Shown piece by piece: positions 6,314 to 7,968 of a stretch of 7,968 nt of DNA. Location: contig RFGQ01000751.1 of the NCBI GenBank assembly GCA_003695865.1, positions 1 to 7,968 of the forward strand, given 5' to 3'. The notes under the pieces are model-generated. The model did no database searches, was not told where the DNA came from, and saw nothing but the letters and a program-made list of their open reading frames with translations. The position numbers were made by a program, and so were the translations under genes. Source of the stretch: Gemmatimonadota bacterium (GTDB lineage Bacteria > Gemmatimonadota > Gemmatimonadetes > Longimicrobiales > Gaopeijiaceae). The first letter of the stretch is position 1. Each line of letters starts with the position of its first letter.

Positions 6314-7843
6314 ATGGAACGCTGGGTGTGGGTCACGCTCATCCTGGCCGGCTATCTGGCGGTGACGCTCGCCATCGGGCTGGCCGCCGGACGCCGCTCG
6401 TCCGATACGGTGTCGGGCTACGTCGCGGCCGACCGGGACTTCGGCCTGCTGGTCATGTACTTCGTGACCGGCGCCAGCGTGTTCAGCGCGTTCGCGTTTC
6501 TGGGCGGCCCGGGCTGGGCCTACAGCCGCGGCGCGGCGGCCTTCTACATCCTCTCGTACGGGGTGTTGGGCATGGCGCCCTGGTACTGGCTGGGGCCCCG
6601 GGTCGCCGAGGTGGGCCGCCGCCGCGGCTACGTGACGCAGGCGCAACTCCTGGCGGGCCGCTTCCCCTCCCGCCTGCTGTCGGTGCTCATCGCCGCCCTG
6701 ACCCTCGTGGCGTTCGTGCCGTACATCACGCTGCAGATGCGCGGCGCGGGCATCGTGATCGAGGCCGTGACCGACGGGCACATTCCCCTGTGGGCCGGCG
6801 CGGCGCTGGCCTACGGCATCGTCATGCTCTACGTGATCTTCGCGGGCGTGATGGCGGTGGGCTGGACGAACACCTTCCAGGGGGTGTTCATGCTCGTCAT
6901 CGCGTGGAGCCTGGGCCTCTATCTGCCCGTGAAGCTCTACGGGGGCGTCGGCCCGATGTTCGAAGCCATCCTGGCCGAGCGCCCCGAACTGCTCACCGTG
7001 CCGGGGCTCACGGCCTCGGGCGAGCCGTGGACCTGGGGGGGCTACTCCTCGGCGATCCTGGTGAGCGCGGTGGGGCTCCAGATGTGGCCGCACCTGTTCA
7101 TGAAGGCCTTCGCGGCGCGCGACGACGACACGCTGCGCCGCACCGTGATCCTCTTCCCCACGTTCCAGCTCTTCCTGATCCCGGTCTTCCTGATCGGGTT
7201 CTCGGGCGTGCTCTTCCCCCAGGCGCCGCCCGACGGACCGGACTCGATCCTGCCCTTCATGGTGCTCAGCACCGGCATGCCGGCGCTCGTCGTGGGCCTG
7301 TTCTGCGCCGGCGCCCTGTCGGCGTCGATGTCGACCGGAGACGCGCTCCTGCACGGAGCCGCCTCGGTGGTCGTGGAGGATGGGGTGCGCCCGTTCTGGA
7401 GCCTCAGCGACGCGCAGCAGCGCCTGCTCATGAGGGTGCTGGTCGTGGCGGTCGGCGCCGTGGCCTACGTGTTCGCGCTCGACGAGGACTCCTCGCTGGT
7501 CGAGCTGCTGCTGGGCTCGTACGGCATCATCGCCCAGCTCGCGCCGCCCGTGGTCGCCGCGCTCTACTGGCGGCGGGCCACCACCGCCGGCGCGCTGGCC
7601 GGCCTGGTGGGAGGCTCGGCGGTCTCGGTGTTCTTCTACCTGAACGGGCACCTGCGCCCGTTCGACCTTCACGAGGGCGTGCTGGGGCTGCTCGCGCACG
7701 TGCCGCTGTTGGTGCTCGTCAGCCTGGCGACCCCACCGCAGGAGGCGCCGCACGTACGCGCCTTCGTGGAAGAGCGCGGGGGGAGCGCCGAACCCGCGTC
7801 CCCGGCAGCATCCGCCCACTCCACTCCACGGGAGCATCCATGA
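6314..7843 (+). CDS. Sodium:solute symporter (SSS family), MctP-like
   Basis: This 509-residue inner-membrane transporter takes up a small solute driven by the sodium gradient. About 13 hydrophobic segments are visible (roughly 6-26, 45-66, 74-95, 120-143, 160-180, 187-205, 243-263, 279-302, 322-345, 372-390, 395-418, 424-443, 453-472), the number typical of SSS proteins. SAFAFLGGPGWAY (58-70) is the conserved second-helix region. ALSASMSTGDALL (334-346) contains Ser340-Thr341, matching the sodium-site Ser/Thr pair of PutP. The second-helix sequence and the DUF3311 neighbour recall monocarboxylate (MctP-type) members, but the solute cannot be read from the sequence. A soluble tail of about 37 residues (473-509), rich in Pro, Ala and Ser, follows the last helix. 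ATG 6314 has GGAGG at 6303-6307, 6 nt upstream. The stop overlaps the next start (ATGA). Confidence 0.95.
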   Translation: MERWVWVTLILAGYLAVTLAIGLAAGRRSSDTVSGYVAADRDFGLLVMYFVTGASVFSAFAFLGGPGWAYSRGAAAFYILSYGVLGMAPWYWLGPRVAEVGRRRGYVTQAQLLAGRFPSRLLSVLIAALTLVAFVPYITLQMRGAGIVIEAVTDGHIPLWAGAALAYGIVMLYVIFAGVMAVGWTNTFQGVFMLVIAWSLGLYLPVKLYGGVGPMFEAILAERPELLTVPGLTASGEPWTWGGYSSAILVSAVGLQMWPHLFMKAFAARDDDTLRRTVILFPTFQLFLIPVFLIGFSGVLFPQAPPDGPDSILPFMVLSTGMPALVVGLFCAGALSASMSTGDALLHGAASVVVEDGVRPFWSLSDAQQRLLMRVLVVAVGAVAYVFALDEDSSLVELLLGSYGIIAQLAPPVVAALYWRRATTAGALAGLVGGSAVSVFFYLNGHLRPFDLHEGVLGLLAHVPLLVLVSLATPPQEAPHVRAFVEERGGSAEPASPAASAHSTPREHP

Positions 7844-7968
7844 GCCCGTCCGACGACGCCGAGGCCCGGCTCGCGAGCCTGAGAGAGGCGATCGTCGATC
7901 TCGACGACCGACTCATCCGGCTGGTGGCCGAGCGCCGCGACCTGGCCATCGAGATCGGCCGCGCCAAA
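7840..7968 (+). CDS. Chorismate mutase domain (AroQ class), 3'-truncated by window edge
   Basis: The first 43 codons run open to the window end. The protein begins with a short acidic leader, then a long amphipathic helix that aligns without gaps to the E. coli chorismate mutase domain of PheA. Arg15 (SLREAI), Arg32 (AERRDLA) and Lys43 (GRAK) fall exactly four positions after the active-site Arg11, Arg28 and Lys39 of that enzyme. It should therefore convert chorismate to prephenate, the branch point to phenylalanine and tyrosine. Whether it is a stand-alone mutase (about 90 residues) or the N-terminal part of a fusion with prephenate dehydratase, prephenate dehydrogenase or DAHP synthase lies beyond the window. 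ATG 7840 overlaps the symporter stop (ATGA) and has GGAG at 7831-7834, 5 nt upstream, so it is likely cotranscribed. Confidence 0.85.
   Translation, partial: MSPSDDAEARLASLREAIVDLDDRLIRLVAERRDLAIEIGRAK

Noticed and set aside
5855..7837. 660-codon minus-strand open frame opposite the symporter
   Set aside because: It is His/Arg/Gly/Glu-rich low complexity, while the plus strand gives an unambiguous 13-helix transporter.
1..7968. Search for CRISPR arrays, tRNA/rRNA genes, transposases and att-like direct repeats
   Set aside because: I saw none by reading; coding density is near complete and the one gap holds only GC-rich inverted repeats.

Overview
The window is a densely packed, all-plus-strand bacterial region of very high GC content. 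Its genes mostly overlap by 4 bp (GTGA or ATGA junctions), GTG starts are common, and long open frames on the opposite strand are codon-bias shadows. The organism is not identifiable from sequence alone. The GC content, the lipoprotein type and the operon style would fit Gemmatimonadota or another high-GC environmental phylum, and this is a weak inference.

Region 1 (1-4891) is a CoA-ester oxidation operon. It holds the 3' end of an enoyl-CoA hydratase/isomerase, an NAD(P)-dependent aldehyde dehydrogenase, a thiolase with the sequence signatures of the 3-oxoadipyl-CoA thiolases PaaJ/PcaF, a 3-hydroxyacyl-CoA dehydrogenase of the PaaH/HbdA type, and a second, complete enoyl-CoA hydratase. Together they can hydrate, dehydrogenate and thiolytically cleave an acyl-CoA and oxidise an aldehyde to an acid. 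This is the enzyme set of the lower phenylacetate/adipyl-CoA pathway, but also of ordinary fatty-acid beta-oxidation, and the window does not decide between them. No ring-epoxidase (paaABCDE) or CoA-ligase gene is inside the window.

Region 2 (4892-5114) is the only sizeable gap. It contains GC-rich hairpins that may end the first operon and a weak promoter-like pair ahead of the next one.

Region 3 (5115-7968) appears to be a second operon. It encodes an SMP-30/gluconolactonase-like beta-propeller lipoprotein, a two-helix DUF3311 protein, a 13-helix sodium:solute symporter (SSS family, closest in feel to monocarboxylate/MctP-type members) and the first 43 codons of an AroQ-class chorismate mutase domain. 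DUF3311 next to an SSS transporter is a recurring pair in which the small protein is probably a companion of the transporter. The overlap of the symporter stop with the chorismate mutase start suggests cotranscription, but a functional tie to aromatic metabolism is only a hypothesis.

Most of the window is ordinary catabolic and transport content. I see no mobile elements, CRISPR arrays, RNA genes or defence systems, and no clearly undescribed system. The points most worth a second look are the lipoprotein-DUF3311-SSS-chorismate mutase arrangement, the PaaJ-like thiolase beside a split crotonase/aldehyde dehydrogenase pair, and an Asn-to-Ser change at a conserved position of the hydroxyacyl-CoA dehydrogenase.
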